NCBI GenBank assembly: GCA_027493055.1
Contig: JAPUDO010000102.1
Location: forward strand, 1-64,000
Reading direction: 5' to 3'
DNA from: Niabella sp.
Lineage (GTDB): Bacteria > Bacteroidota > Bacteroidia > Chitinophagales > Chitinophagaceae
Length of the DNA: 64,000 bases
Each line of letters opens with the position of its first letter. Within the stretch, counting starts at the first letter, position 1. Under the pieces are notes generated by a model. The model saw only the letters and a program-made list of their open reading frames with translations, ran no database searches and was not told the origin of the DNA. The position numbers and the translations under genes are program-made. Shown here piece by piece: positions 18,199 to 26,471 of the stretch.

Positions 18199-20460
18199 AT
18201 GGCAGTTAAATCAGCAAAAGCGGCTCCTAAAAAAACAAAAAAAGAGCCTGAGCAAAAACATAAATCAACCGTGGATCTGCAAACCGAATTGCAGAAAAAT
18301 TTCGGCTTTAAACAGTTTAAAGGAAAACAGGGCGTAATCATTGAGTCCTTACTGGAAGGTAACGACACTTTTGTAATAATGCCTACAGGCGGCGGAAAGA
18401 GCCTGTGTTATCAGCTTCCGGCAGTTATTTCCAAAGGGGTAGCCATTATTGTTTCACCTCTTATTGCTTTAATGAAAAACCAGGTAGACCTGGTAAGGGG
18501 GTATAACAGCAATGATGAAGTAGCGCATTTCCTTAATTCTACCCTAAATAAAAAAGAAATAAAGGAAGTGCATGATGACCTGCTTGCCGGTAAAACCAAA
18601 TTACTGTATGTTGCGCCGGAAACGCTTACCAAGCAGGAAAACCTTTCTTTTTTCAGCGACCTGAGCATCTCCTTCTTTGCGGTGGATGAGGCGCACTGTA
18701 TCAGTGAATGGGGACATGATTTCAGGCCGGAGTACCGGCGCCTGCGCGAAATGATGGACCAGATCAATCCTAAAATTCCGGTGATAGCGCTTACAGCTAC
18801 CGCAACCCCAAAAGTTCAGAGCGATATTGTAAAAAACCTCGATCTGCGCAACCCTAATATATTTATCTCTTCCTTTAACAGGGAAAACCTCTATTACGAG
18901 ATCGTACCTAAAATAAAAAAGAGCCAGACAGACGAAAGTATTGTGCGCTTTATTAAGGGTATGAAAAATAAAAGCGGTATTATTTATACCCTTAACAGGA
19001 AAACCACAGAAGAGCTGGCAAGTATACTGATGGCTAACGGCATTAAAGCAGTGGCCTATCATGCAGGTTTGGATGCCAAGCTGAGGGCTAAACGCCAGGA
19101 CGATTTTTTAAGCGAAGAGGTACAGGTTATTGTGGCTACTATTGCCTTTGGAATGGGTATTGATAAGCCGGATATAAGGTTTGTTATTCATTACAACATT
19201 CCCAAATCCATTGAAAATTATTACCAGGAAACAGGCCGTGCCGGAAGAGATGGCCTCGAAGGCAAGTGTATTTTATATTATTCGCATAAGGACGTTAGCA
19301 AGCTGGAACATTTAATGCGCGACAAGCCCCTGAGCGAACGGGAAGTTGGCGCACAGCTGATCAATGAAATGGTAGCTTATGCCGAAAGCGGGGTTTGCAG
19401 GAGAAAAGTGATCTTAAGCTATTTTGGCGAGCATTTTTTAGAAGAGAACTGCGGCTGCTGCGATAACTGTAAGCATCCGAAGGAAAAAATTGAAGCAAAG
19501 GCCGAAGTGGTAACAGCGTTAAAAACCCTGAAAGAGCTTGATGAAAAATTTGCTACAGAATACCTGGTGAATATCATTACCGGGAGACCTACTCCCCAGG
19601 TAAAAATGTTCAGGCATGAGGGCCTGTCAGGCTTTGGTTCCGGAAAGGACAGGGATGCGCATTTCTGGAACTCCCTTATCCGCCAGATGATACTTGAAGG
19701 GCTGATAAGAAAAGATATAGAAGAATACGGCGTTTTAAAGCTGAATGATAAAGGGAACGATTTTATTAAAAAGCCCAAATCTTTCACCATTGTTTTGAAC
19801 AATAAGTTTGAGGAAGCCGTGGGCGATGATGATGAAGGGGCTGATAACACTGGTGAGGGCGCGGCTACCGATGAGAAACTCTTTGAAATGCTGAAAGAGC
19901 TCAGGCATAAGGAAGCAAAGAAAAAAAGCCTGCCGCCGTTTGTTATATTCCTGGAGAACTCGTTGATGGATATGGCCACGCTCTACCCTACCACCACCCT
20001 GGAACTGGAAAAATGCCAGGGGGTAAGCAAGGGCAAAGCCATTCGTTATGGCAAACCGTTTGTTGAATTAATTGCAAGGTATGTAGCGGATAATAATATT
20101 GAAAAGCCCGATGACTTTGTGATGAAAAGCGTGGTAAATAAGAGCGGTAACAAAGTGTACATCATACAGCAAACCGATAAAAAAATCCCTATTGAAACCA
20201 TTGCCAGGAATAAGGGATGGAAGCTGGCTGAATTACTGGAAGAAATGGAGACCATTGCGGCAAGCGGCACCAAGCTAAACCTGGGATATGCTATTGACGA
20301 AATGCTGGATGAAGAGGAGCAGGATGAAATTATAGCGTACTTTAAAAGCTGCGAAACCTCATCGCTGGATGTAGCGCAACAGGAGCTGGCAGATTTTGAT
20401 TTCAACTGGGAGCAATTAAAAATAATGCGTATCCGGTTTTTGGCAGAATATGGGATGTAG
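18199..20460 (+). CDS. recQ: ATP-dependent DNA helicase RecQ
   Basis: A 753-residue RecQ-family 3'-5' helicase in recombination and repair. Motif 0/I are [10 protein letters not shown] and [15 protein letters not shown], motif II is [16 protein letters not shown], and motif VI is [10 protein letters not shown]. The zinc-binding RQC segment shows Cys residues in [20 protein letters not shown] and CCDNCKHP. A winged-helix part, an HRDC-like region (about 530-610) and a C-terminal helical extension ([20 protein letters not shown]) follow. The N-terminus is Lys/Ala rich. It is a stand-alone gene upstream of tRNA-Phe. Confidence 0.96.
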   Translation: MAVKSAKAAPKKTKKEPEQKHKSTVDLQTELQKNFGFKQFKGKQGVIIESLLEGNDTFVIMPTGGGKSLCYQLPAVISKGVAIIVSPLIALMKNQVDLVRGYNSNDEVAHFLNSTLNKKEIKEVHDDLLAGKTKLLYVAPETLTKQENLSFFSDLSISFFAVDEAHCISEWGHDFRPEYRRLREMMDQINPKIPVIALTATATPKVQSDIVKNLDLRNPNIFISSFNRENLYYEIVPKIKKSQTDESIVRFIKGMKNKSGIIYTLNRKTTEELASILMANGIKAVAYHAGLDAKLRAKRQDDFLSEEVQVIVATIAFGMGIDKPDIRFVIHYNIPKSIENYYQETGRAGRDGLEGKCILYYSHKDVSKLEHLMRDKPLSEREVGAQLINEMVAYAESGVCRRKVILSYFGEHFLEENCGCCDNCKHPKEKIEAKAEVVTALKTLKELDEKFATEYLVNIITGRPTPQVKMFRHEGLSGFGSGKDRDAHFWNSLIRQMILEGLIRKDIEEYGVLKLNDKGNDFIKKPKSFTIVLNNKFEEAVGDDDEGADNTGEGAATDEKLFEMLKELRHKEAKKKSLPPFVIFLENSLMDMATLYPTTTLELEKCQGVSKGKAIRYGKPFVELIARYVADNNIEKPDDFVMKSVVNKSGNKVYIIQQTDKKIPIETIARNKGWKLAELLEEMETIAASGTKLNLGYAIDEMLDEEEQDEIIAYFKSCETSSLDVAQQELADFDFNWEQLKIMRIRFLAEYGM

Positions 20461-20538
20461 CACGGAGTTGCTAACATTTTTTTGCAATTATTCACAATTG
20501 TTCTGAAAAACCACTATTTTTGCAACCCGTTTACAGAT

Positions 20539-20611
20539 GGTGCGGTAGCTCAGTCGGTAGAGCAAAGGACTGAAAATCCTTGTGTCGCCGGTTCGATCCC
20601 GGCCCACACCA
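20539..20611 (+). tRNA. tRNA-Phe (GAA anticodon)
   Basis: A complete cloverleaf: acceptor GGTGCGG, D-arm GCTC...GAGC, anticodon loop CTGAAAA between AAGGA and TCCTT, T-arm GCCGG-TTCGATC-CCGGC, then CCACACC and discriminator A at 20611. CCA is not encoded. Position 5-68 of the acceptor stem is a C-A mismatch where C-G is expected. The mismatching 3' strand is the same as in the tRNA 3'-end copies of the downstream repeats, which suggests the end has been rewritten by the element. Confidence 0.93.
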
Positions 20612-20613
20612 CG

Positions 20614-20644
20614 AAACCCTCGCAATAATTTGCGGGGGTTTTTT
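20614..20644 (+). terminator. Intrinsic terminator after tRNA-Phe (copy 1)
   Basis: AAACCCTCGCAA pairs with TTGCGGGGGTTT over 12 positions (one G-T pair) around a TAAT loop, and runs into six T. It is repeated 386 and 772 bases downstream. Confidence 0.85.
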
Positions 20645-20649
20645 AACCT

Positions 20650-20958
20650 ATGCACTACGTTTATATACTATATACAGCCGCTTACGACAAGTTTTATATT
20701 GGAGAAACCTGTGATGTAGTGGGACGGTTGCAGCAGCACAATTCAAAGCATTATAAGCATTCGAGCACAGGGTTTACCAGCGATTGGCGTGTGGCGCATA
20801 CATGGACGTTGGCAAACAGAAGCCCTGCATTGATTCTTGAGTCCTACCTCAAATCAATGAAATCAAAAAAATTTATACGGCAGCTCTGTGCAGATGCAGA
20901 TGCTCTTAATGCGTTTAACAACAGCGTTACTGAAAAATTTAATATCCAATTGTTTTAG
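20650..20958 (+). CDS. Small GIY-YIG nuclease, copy 1
   Basis: A 102-residue single-domain GIY-YIG protein. YVYILYTAAYDKFYIGET holds the two half-motifs (YVY and YIG), the catalytic Arg is in VVGRLQQHN, and a Glu lies in LILESYLKSM. Relatives are UvrC-N-like nucleases, often annotated as GIY-YIG family proteins; homing or repair functions are both possible. The gene starts 6 bases after the T-run of the tRNA terminator, so it lacks an obvious own promoter and may be expressed by read-through. It is identical to copy 2. Confidence 0.85.
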   Translation: MHYVYILYTAAYDKFYIGETCDVVGRLQQHNSKHYKHSSTGFTSDWRVAHTWTLANRSPALILESYLKSMKSKKFIRQLCADADALNAFNNSVTEKFNIQLF

Positions 20959-20999
20959 TCGCCGGTTCCCCCGATACATCGGGGCTGGCCCACACCACG

Positions 21000-21030
21000 A
21001 AACCCTCGCAATAATTTGCGGGGGTTTTTT
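21000..21030 (+). terminator. Intrinsic terminator, repeat copy 2
   Basis: Same 12-bp stem and T-run as the tRNA-Phe terminator, offset by 386 bases. It lies directly after the first GIY-YIG gene and tRNA-end copy. Confidence 0.8.
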
Positions 21031-21035
21031 AACCT

Positions 21036-21344
21036 ATGCACTACGTTTATATACTATATACAGCCGCTTACGACAAGTTTTATATTGGAGAAACCTGTGA
21101 TGTAGTGGGACGGTTGCAGCAGCACAATTCAAAGCATTATAAGCATTCGAGCACAGGGTTTACCAGCGATTGGCGTGTGGCGCATACATGGACGTTGGCA
21201 AACAGAAGCCCTGCATTGATTCTTGAGTCCTACCTCAAATCAATGAAATCAAAAAAATTTATACGGCAGCTCTGTGCAGATGCAGATGCTCTTAATGCGT
21301 TTAACAACAGCGTTACTGAAAAATTTAATATCCAATTGTTTTAG
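21036..21344 (+). CDS. Small GIY-YIG nuclease, copy 2
   Basis: This protein is identical residue for residue to the copy at 20650, with the same upstream terminator and the same downstream tRNA-Phe 3' fragment. See copy 1 for the motifs. The exact identity argues that the duplication is young or kept by gene conversion. After it, the third tRNA-end copy and terminator lead directly to the recombinase gene. Confidence 0.85.
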   Translation: MHYVYILYTAAYDKFYIGETCDVVGRLQQHNSKHYKHSSTGFTSDWRVAHTWTLANRSPALILESYLKSMKSKKFIRQLCADADALNAFNNSVTEKFNIQLF

Positions 21345-21385
21345 TCGCCGGTTCCCCCGATACATCGGGGCTGGCCCACACCACG

Positions 21386-21416
21386 AAACCCTCGCAATAA
21401 TTTGCGGGGGGTTTTT
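21386..21416 (+). terminator. Intrinsic terminator, repeat copy 3 (one base different)
   Basis: Third copy of the hairpin, with one extra G and a shorter T-run (GCGGGGGGTTTTT). The repeat unit stops here, and unrelated sequence leads into the recombinase gene. A second inverted pair, CAAAAACTGC/GCAGTTTTT, follows at about 21420-21459. Confidence 0.7.
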
Positions 21417-21528
21417 ATGCAAAAACTGCCGCAAGAGACAACACGAGGTGCAGTTTTTATGGATTGACGGTTATATCATATATTTATACGAGTCTAACCA
21501 GGTGTAAATAATAAAAAACACCAGCGAT

Positions 21529-22737
21529 ATGAAAAACACTAAAGAACAAATCAGGCTTTTGCCGTTATCTCACCGGGAGCAGACATGGCTTGGTGTTCAA
21601 TTTGAGTACACTGCGGCGCTTCAGCAGGTTGTAAAAAAAATAAAGCATATAAAATGGAGTAAAACCAACAGGTGCTGGTATCTTCCTTTTACAAAAGAAT
21701 GTTACGATGAGCTAATCAGTATGGTGCTGCCACTGGCAAATGTTGATAGCAGCGCGTTAAAGCAACACAAGTCTACCGAAACCGTTAAAAATACAAAGAA
21801 GCCATCGGCGCCGAAGCCGGCGCCAGCTCAAACCAGCCAACATTATAAAGACACAGTGCTTATTCATACTGTAAACCAGCATGTATTGCCTTTAATGCGG
21901 CAAACGCTGATATTAAAAGCATACAGCCCTTCCACCATCAGGACATATCTTAACGAGATGAGCGTGTTCTTACAAGCGATCAAATGCGAAGTAGCCGACA
22001 CTTTTCCTGTAAACCGCATTAAAGCCTACCTGCAATATTGTTTTGAGCAATTGAAGCTGAGTGAAAACACCCTGCACAGCAGGATGAACGCGTTAAAATT
22101 TTATTATGAGCAGGTATTAAAGAAAGAAAAATTCTTTTGGGAAATACCGAGGCCGAAAAAGCGGTTGCAATTACCCAAACTGCTCAATGAAACCGAGCTT
22201 TCAAGGCTTTTTAATGCGCTGCAAAACAAAAAACATAAAGCCATACTTTTCACAGCATATAGTGCCGGGTTAAGAGTAAGTGAAGTGGTTAACCTTACTA
22301 TAGCGGATATCGACAGCGAAAGAATGCAGATACGGGTAGCGAACGGCAAAGGCAAAAAGGACCGGTATGTAAACCTTAGTCCTGTATTGCTGGATATATT
22401 GCGCAGCTATATAAAGGACTATAAGCCCTGCCCCAAAAAATACCTGTTTGAATCTGAGCAAACAGGGCTGGCATATCCCATTCGGACGGTTCAGCAGATT
22501 TTTACTAATGCCAAAAACAGCGCGGGCATTTTAAAACAGGTAGGCATACATAGTTTGCGCCATAGCTTTGCCACGCACCTGCTGGACAAAGGAACCGATA
22601 TTAAATACATTAAAGAGCTGTTAGGACATTTCAATATTAAGACCACCGAAAGATACCTGCATGTAAGCAAAAATACGCTGGTGAATATTGTCAGTCCCCT
22701 TGATGACCTTATGAAAAACAGCAAAATAGAATGGTAG
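21529..22737 (+). CDS. Tyrosine recombinase of the cassette array (Xer/IntI-related)
   Basis: A 402-residue tyrosine recombinase. Residues 1-75 are an extra N-terminal domain (FEYTAALQQVVKKIKHIKWS, then RCWYLPFT), HARP-like in appearance. A linker and a core-binding domain (about 105-205) follow, then the catalytic domain: Arg249 (AGLRVSE), Lys in NGKGKKDR, His341-Arg344 (HSLRHSFATH), His367 (LLGHF) and Tyr376 (TTERYLHV). The end, VSPLDDLM, resembles the SPLD end of integron integrases. The roughly 35-residue IntI-specific insertion before the H-x-x-R box is absent. The gene reads toward the array, the opposite of classical intI, and is the obvious candidate for moving the cassettes. Confidence 0.9.
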   Translation: MKNTKEQIRLLPLSHREQTWLGVQFEYTAALQQVVKKIKHIKWSKTNRCWYLPFTKECYDELISMVLPLANVDSSALKQHKSTETVKNTKKPSAPKPAPAQTSQHYKDTVLIHTVNQHVLPLMRQTLILKAYSPSTIRTYLNEMSVFLQAIKCEVADTFPVNRIKAYLQYCFEQLKLSENTLHSRMNALKFYYEQVLKKEKFFWEIPRPKKRLQLPKLLNETELSRLFNALQNKKHKAILFTAYSAGLRVSEVVNLTIADIDSERMQIRVANGKGKKDRYVNLSPVLLDILRSYIKDYKPCPKKYLFESEQTGLAYPIRTVQQIFTNAKNSAGILKQVGIHSLRHSFATHLLDKGTDIKYIKELLGHFNIKTTERYLHVSKNTLVNIVSPLDDLMKNSKIEW

Positions 22738-22872
22738 AAGTATCAAACACATTAAAAAAATCCTTTATTTTCATTGACGCAACTACAATACAAATTTTAT
22801 AATGATAAATCTCTGATTTTCAATGATGGCAAATTGCGTGTAATAACATAAATTTGGGTGTTAGCCGCCATC
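22738..22872 (+). other. Candidate attI-like insertion point
   Basis: A noncoding stretch between the recombinase stop and the first cassette ORF. It contains GGGTGTTAGCCGCC; GTTAGCC (22860-22866) has the core sequence seen at the array's other junctions. It lacks the long palindrome that precedes the other cores, as expected for a primary (attI) site rather than an attC. The preceding AT-rich 120 bases would hold recombinase binding sites and perhaps the array promoter; I could not pick either out. Confidence 0.55.
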
Positions 22873-23940
22873 ATGAAAGTTATAGACACACAAGACAGTA
22901 AGTATTTCAGAAGTCTCCGACCCGGAATGGATTATGCACTATGCATAGGCGCTGGAGTTTGTTTTAGAATACTTCCGACTTGGAACGAACTTACAAGAAG
23001 AGTTGTTAATAGAATTTTTGCAACAAAACTAAGTCCAGACGAATTTTTTGAGATGTATCAGAACATTGGCTGGGGATTAGACAGCCTACTTCAAGCCGCT
23101 CTTAACTTTGCTATTGCTAATGGTAAGAGTGTAAAAGACTACAATAATATAATTTCTGAAGAATTGTATATTGACATTTTGCAGCAAGCGGACAAGTTTG
23201 GAGTAAAGGACGACTTTGAAAAGCTTATTTCTGACCCTTTCCGTCGTGACCCTGATTCAATTTTAAAACTCTGTGACTTTTTTGAAAAAACATATTCTGA
23301 CACAAGCTTATATAAGCTTGCAATTTTTCTTATTAAAGCAAAAGAACAAAACATTGCCCCAAAAGCAATTATCGACTTTAATGCCGATGTTCTGCTTCAT
23401 ACTTTGTTGACCTTATTTCAGTTAAAAAACGAGTACGCAAAATCTGGCAAGTTAACCTCCGCAGAATTTTACTATCGCGGAATACACCGAATAGGCGAAA
23501 GTGATGGTGGAATGATACCTATTTATCATTTACATGGAAGCATTGTCCCACTTGAAGGACAAAGAGAAAATCGGGAAAATTTAATTTTCCCTGAAGCTGC
23601 ATATTCAGAAATTGCAGGGTCGACATATTCTTGGCAGCAGAATCTATTTCAATATCATGCGCAAAAGCATAGAATGGTTTTTATCGGCTTGTCAATGAGT
23701 GACCCGAATATTAGGAAGTGGATGGCATGGAGCTCTGCAAACATCAATAAAGAGAATTTTAATAGAACTGGTAAAAAAGCACTATTGCAAAGAAACGTTT
23801 GGATTACTACTAAACCGAAAAGTCCAGTTGAAGAATCGTTAAAGGCTTATGGCTTGCAACATTTAGGGACAAGAGTTGGATTTTTGGATTCTTGGACAAA
23901 TATTGATAGATGTCTAGACAATCTGTTTGGCATTGTTTGA
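22873..23940 (+). CDS. Cassette 1: SIR2-domain protein, putative defence effector
   Basis: A 355-residue protein with a SIR2_2-type domain. YALCIGAGVCFRILPTWNEL (residues 21-40) is the NAD-binding glycine region. DFNADVLLHTLL, PIYHLHGSIVP and FQYHAQKHRMVFIGLSMSD carry the expected Asn-Asp, His-Gly and GxSxxD positions. Stand-alone SIR2 proteins of this kind are known NAD-depleting anti-phage effectors; defence here is inferred from family only. The ATG at 22873 lies 7 bases after the core GTTAGCC, and the stop is next to the complementary GGCGGCTAAC. As first cassette it would be the newest insertion and best expressed, if the classical integron rule applies. Confidence 0.82.
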   Translation: MKVIDTQDSKYFRSLRPGMDYALCIGAGVCFRILPTWNELTRRVVNRIFATKLSPDEFFEMYQNIGWGLDSLLQAALNFAIANGKSVKDYNNIISEELYIDILQQADKFGVKDDFEKLISDPFRRDPDSILKLCDFFEKTYSDTSLYKLAIFLIKAKEQNIAPKAIIDFNADVLLHTLLTLFQLKNEYAKSGKLTSAEFYYRGIHRIGESDGGMIPIYHLHGSIVPLEGQRENRENLIFPEAAYSEIAGSTYSWQQNLFQYHAQKHRMVFIGLSMSDPNIRKWMAWSSANINKENFNRTGKKALLQRNVWITTKPKSPVEESLKAYGLQHLGTRVGFLDSWTNIDRCLDNLFGIV

Positions 23941-23944
23941 CGGC

Positions 23945-24141
23945 GGCTAACATTGCATTGGCAATATGGCGGGGCGACGAATACATTCTCGGCGTTTTGT
24001 TCGCTATTCGGCTTCAACTCCAGCCGATGAATAACACCAGGCAAAAGAATAAACCATGAGCTTTTGTATCTTTAATCAGCAGCGGCACCTTGCAGACGTA
24101 ATACAGAATACCGCCACATCGCCAATGCTTCAACGTTGGCT
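23945..24141 (+). other. attC-like site 1
   Basis: A 197-base site. The left arm GGCTAAC-ATTGCATTGGCAATATGGCGG (in two parts) pairs with the right arm CCGCCACATCGCCAATG...CAACGTTGGCT. Core GTTGGCT is at 24135-24141. Type-B arms. The 10 bases at 23942-23951 are the exact complement of the cassette-1 start. Confidence 0.75.
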
Positions 24142-24149
24142 GCAAAATT

Positions 24150-24818
24150 TTGAGAGATCTATTATCCATATTGACAATATTATTTTTGACTTCATCTTGT
24201 AAGACAGGTGCAGACAAAACAATAAACTCAAACTCTAAGTTTGATACATTGCCGCTACCTATTGACAGTGCAACATTTTATTTCGAGACAAAACCTAATT
24301 GGCAAGACACAACCGCTAACGCTGTTGACAGCTTTGTAAATTCTTGGTACTCAAAAATGTTATTTGCGTTACAAGAGCCTGTATTAAAAAACTATAATGG
24401 CGACAAAGAAATTTATCGTTTTACTTGGTTAAGAACATTTAATCACCCTGTTTCTGTAAGACTTGAAAAGCAAGGCGACATTGTAAAACTATTTTCCAAA
24501 GTCTGTGACGGTGCAGGTGGTTATGAACCGGGAAAAATCATTTTTGATACTACTATTAATTTGACGGAAAAGCAGGTAGACACAACAAATAATAAACTTG
24601 ACAACGCAAAATTTTGGACGCTGCAAACCGAATCAAGGGAAGACAATGGAATGGACGGCTCAGAATGGATAATTGAAGTTTTCAAAAACAATAAATATCA
24701 TATGGTTGTACGTTGGACACCTAAGAAAGGAACGGCTTTTAGAACTATTGGAGAATATTTAATCTCAATTTCACAGATACAAAACGAAATGAAAGGCAGA
24801 GACCATGGCGATTACTAA
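24150..24818 (+). CDS. Cassette 2: putative lipoprotein, unknown function
   Basis: A 222-residue protein read from a TTG at 24150; no ATG precedes the signal sequence. The N-terminus RDLLSILTILFLTSSCKTG is a lipoprotein signal with Cys at about 17. The mature part is polar, with no domain that I recognise. It starts 9 bases after the core of site 1, and its stop is 6 bases before the next site, a tight packing typical of cassettes. Unknown lipoproteins are frequent integron cargo. Confidence 0.7.
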   Translation: MRDLLSILTILFLTSSCKTGADKTINSNSKFDTLPLPIDSATFYFETKPNWQDTTANAVDSFVNSWYSKMLFALQEPVLKNYNGDKEIYRFTWLRTFNHPVSVRLEKQGDIVKLFSKVCDGAGGYEPGKIIFDTTINLTEKQVDTTNNKLDNAKFWTLQTESREDNGMDGSEWIIEVFKNNKYHMVVRWTPKKGTAFRTIGEYLISISQIQNEMKGRDHGDY

Positions 24819-24824
24819 TTCTGC

Positions 24825-25018
24825 AGCCAACATGGGGTTTTATGCAAGTTGGGCAGACAAATATATCATCAGCTAATTGCAAATCCCGGCTTCAGTTCGG
24901 GCAGACGAATATTTATTCAGCTTTAGTTCTTAACTTCATCAATATATTTCCAATCGGCAGCGGTTATCAGCGGACGGAATACTATTTCCCAACCTGCATA
25001 AAGCCCTGGTCGTTACCA
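24825..25018 (+). other. attC-like site 2
   Basis: A 194-base type-A site. AGCCAACATGGGG and TTTTATGCAAGTTGGG on the left pair with CCCAACCTGCATAAAG and CCCTGGTCGTTACC on the right. Core variant GTTACCA is at 25012-25018. TGCAGCCAAC at its left end complements the cassette-2 start exactly. Confidence 0.75.
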
Positions 25019-25342
25019 GCCATTTTAGACGACCGCACAGCCCGACACTTGAAAAAGTAATCGTAGGACTGTTCTTGACGAACTTTCATTTGACTTTGTG
25101 CTAAATTTTGGCAACAATTCTTTTATCAACTTTTGCGGTTGGACAGTCCAACGCTGACTTTTAGAAAAAATTATCCGACAGACAAACGCCTAACACGACA
25201 AGTAACAGTTCGGATAGACCAAAGCCCACCCACCACCCTACATTTTTGACATTTTCCATTTTGGCTAAAACAAACTGGCATTTGGCTAAATCTGTTTTTT
25301 GACTTCGTTGCAACTGTGCACCAACAAAAAAACAGTAGTAAA
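25019..25342 (+). other. Leader of cassette 3, no gene seen
   Basis: 324 bases between site 2 and the first ORF of the five-gene cassette. No frame with a family resemblance and no attC-like palindrome. It begins with ACCAGCC, which completes the end match of cassette 3, and probably holds the promoter of the block. Confidence 0.4.
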
Positions 25343-26233
25343 ATGAAAGTATTTGTAACAGGAGCTTCGGGCTTCATTGGCTCTGCGGTAGTCAGAGAAT
25401 TAATTAGTGCAGGGCACCAAGTAATTGGTTTAGCACGTTCAGAAAAATCCGAAAAAATCGTCAGCGATTTAGGTGCAGAAGTATTAACAGGAAGTCTTGA
25501 TGATTTAGACAGCTTAAAACAAGGTGCTTCACAAGCAGACGGTGTTATTCACGCAGGTTTTAATCACGATTTTATGAAAGATGGAAATTCCACTTTCTTA
25601 GATTCGGCAGAAACGGACAAAAATGCTATCAACGCCATAGGCGAAGTGTTGCTTGGCACAAACAAACCAATCGTAGTAACTGCGGGAATGTTGGGTTTGC
25701 CAATCATCAACGGAGTTGTAACAGAAGAAAGTCTTGCTCAACATTCGCCAAGAACTTCGGAAGCAACAGCTTTGGCGTTGGCGGAAAAAAGCGTTAATGC
25801 TTCCGTTATTCGTTTGGCACCGTCCGTTCACGACAAAGGCGATTACGGTTTTATTCCGTTCATCATTTCATTGGCACGCAAAAATGGCATTTCGGCTTAT
25901 CCCAACGAAGGAAAGAATCAGTGGTGTGCTGTTCATCGTTTGGACGCAGCAAAAGCATTTCGTTTAGCCGTTGAAAAAGCGAACAAAGGTGCATTGTATA
26001 ATGTCAATGGCGATAAAGGCATTGAATTGAAATCAATCGCAACGCTAATTGGCGAAGTATTGGGGCTACCTGTAAAATCCGTATCGGGCGATGAATTGGC
26101 AAAACATTTTGAATGGCTGACACATTTCGTTGGAATGAATTGTCCTGCAACAAATTTGAAAACACAAGAGCAATTAAATTGGAAACCAACACACATCGGA
26201 CTTTTAGACGATTTGAAACAAAATTATTTCTAA
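25343..26233 (+). CDS. Cassette 3: SDR-family NAD(P)-binding oxidoreductase
   Basis: A 296-residue atypical/extended SDR. The Rossmann motif VFVTGASGFIGSAVVREL is at the N-terminus and GVIHAGFNHDFM is in the fourth strand region. The canonical YxxxK is not evident, as in NmrA/atypical subfamilies. The ATG at 25343 is chosen because it places the Rossmann glycine loop at the usual residue 7. It is the first of a compact run: 6 bases to the small membrane-protein gene, then 4, 23 and 65 bases between the following genes. Substrate unknown. Confidence 0.82.
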   Translation: MKVFVTGASGFIGSAVVRELISAGHQVIGLARSEKSEKIVSDLGAEVLTGSLDDLDSLKQGASQADGVIHAGFNHDFMKDGNSTFLDSAETDKNAINAIGEVLLGTNKPIVVTAGMLGLPIINGVVTEESLAQHSPRTSEATALALAEKSVNASVIRLAPSVHDKGDYGFIPFIISLARKNGISAYPNEGKNQWCAVHRLDAAKAFRLAVEKANKGALYNVNGDKGIELKSIATLIGEVLGLPVKSVSGDELAKHFEWLTHFVGMNCPATNLKTQEQLNWKPTHIGLLDDLKQNYF

Positions 26234-26239
26234 ACTATT

Positions 26240-26467
26240 ATGAGTAAGAACATTCAACACAAAAGAACATTTTTAACGTGGCTTGCCATTTATCCGCTAA
26301 TCACAATTTTGTTTTGGTTATTTGGCGAGCATTTAATGCAATTGGCATTACCATTAAGAACATTGGTTTTAACGCTGATTTTAGTGCCTTCGCTTTCGTA
26401 TGTGGTATTACCATTTTTAAGCAAGGTATTTGCAAAATGGTTGGTAGTAAAAACCGATAATAAATAA
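26240..26467 (+). CDS. Cassette 3: small two-helix membrane protein
   Basis: A 75-residue protein with two hydrophobic helices (FLTWLAIYPLITILFWLFGE and LPLRTLVLTLILVPSLSYVV) and a basic C-terminus. I do not recognise a named family. Similar small proteins occur fused to or next to flavin or monooxygenase genes, but that is recollection rather than evidence here. It sits between the SDR and SIP genes, with spacings of 6 and 4 bases, and is surely co-translated with them. Confidence 0.65.
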   Translation: MSKNIQHKRTFLTWLAIYPLITILFWLFGEHLMQLALPLRTLVLTLILVPSLSYVVLPFLSKVFAKWLVVKTDNK

Positions 26468-26471
26468 CATT

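Larger units (their letters stand above)
20601..21416 (+). repeat. Tandem 386-bp repeat: two full units and a partial third, each bounded by a tRNA-Phe 3'-end copy
   Basis: Sequence from the tRNA 3' strand through the terminator, GIY-YIG gene and a new tRNA-end copy recurs with a period of 386 bases and no difference that I can find. The ends at about 20959-20998 and 21345-21384 read TCGCCGGTTC, then a perfect palindrome CCCCGATACATCGGGG, then CTGGCCCACACCACG. This is the tRNA T-arm and acceptor strand with the palindrome replacing the T-loop. Identical copies imply a recent duplication. Confidence 0.85.

Noticed and set aside
20888..21100. Alternative-frame ORFs across the GIY-YIG repeats
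   Set aside because: They are out of frame with the conserved protein and cross the terminator and tRNA copy.
20601..21416. The tandem repeat as a CRISPR array
   Set aside because: Units are 386 bases, contain a gene and have no alternating short repeats and spacers.
21529..22737. Calling the recombinase a canonical IntI
   Set aside because: The region between GKGKKDR and HSLRH is about 35-40 residues shorter than in IntI1 and lacks the IntI-specific patch; only the SPLD end and context are integron-like.
23847..24217. Minus-strand ORFs over site 1
   Set aside because: They arise from the palindromic site and the antisense of real genes.
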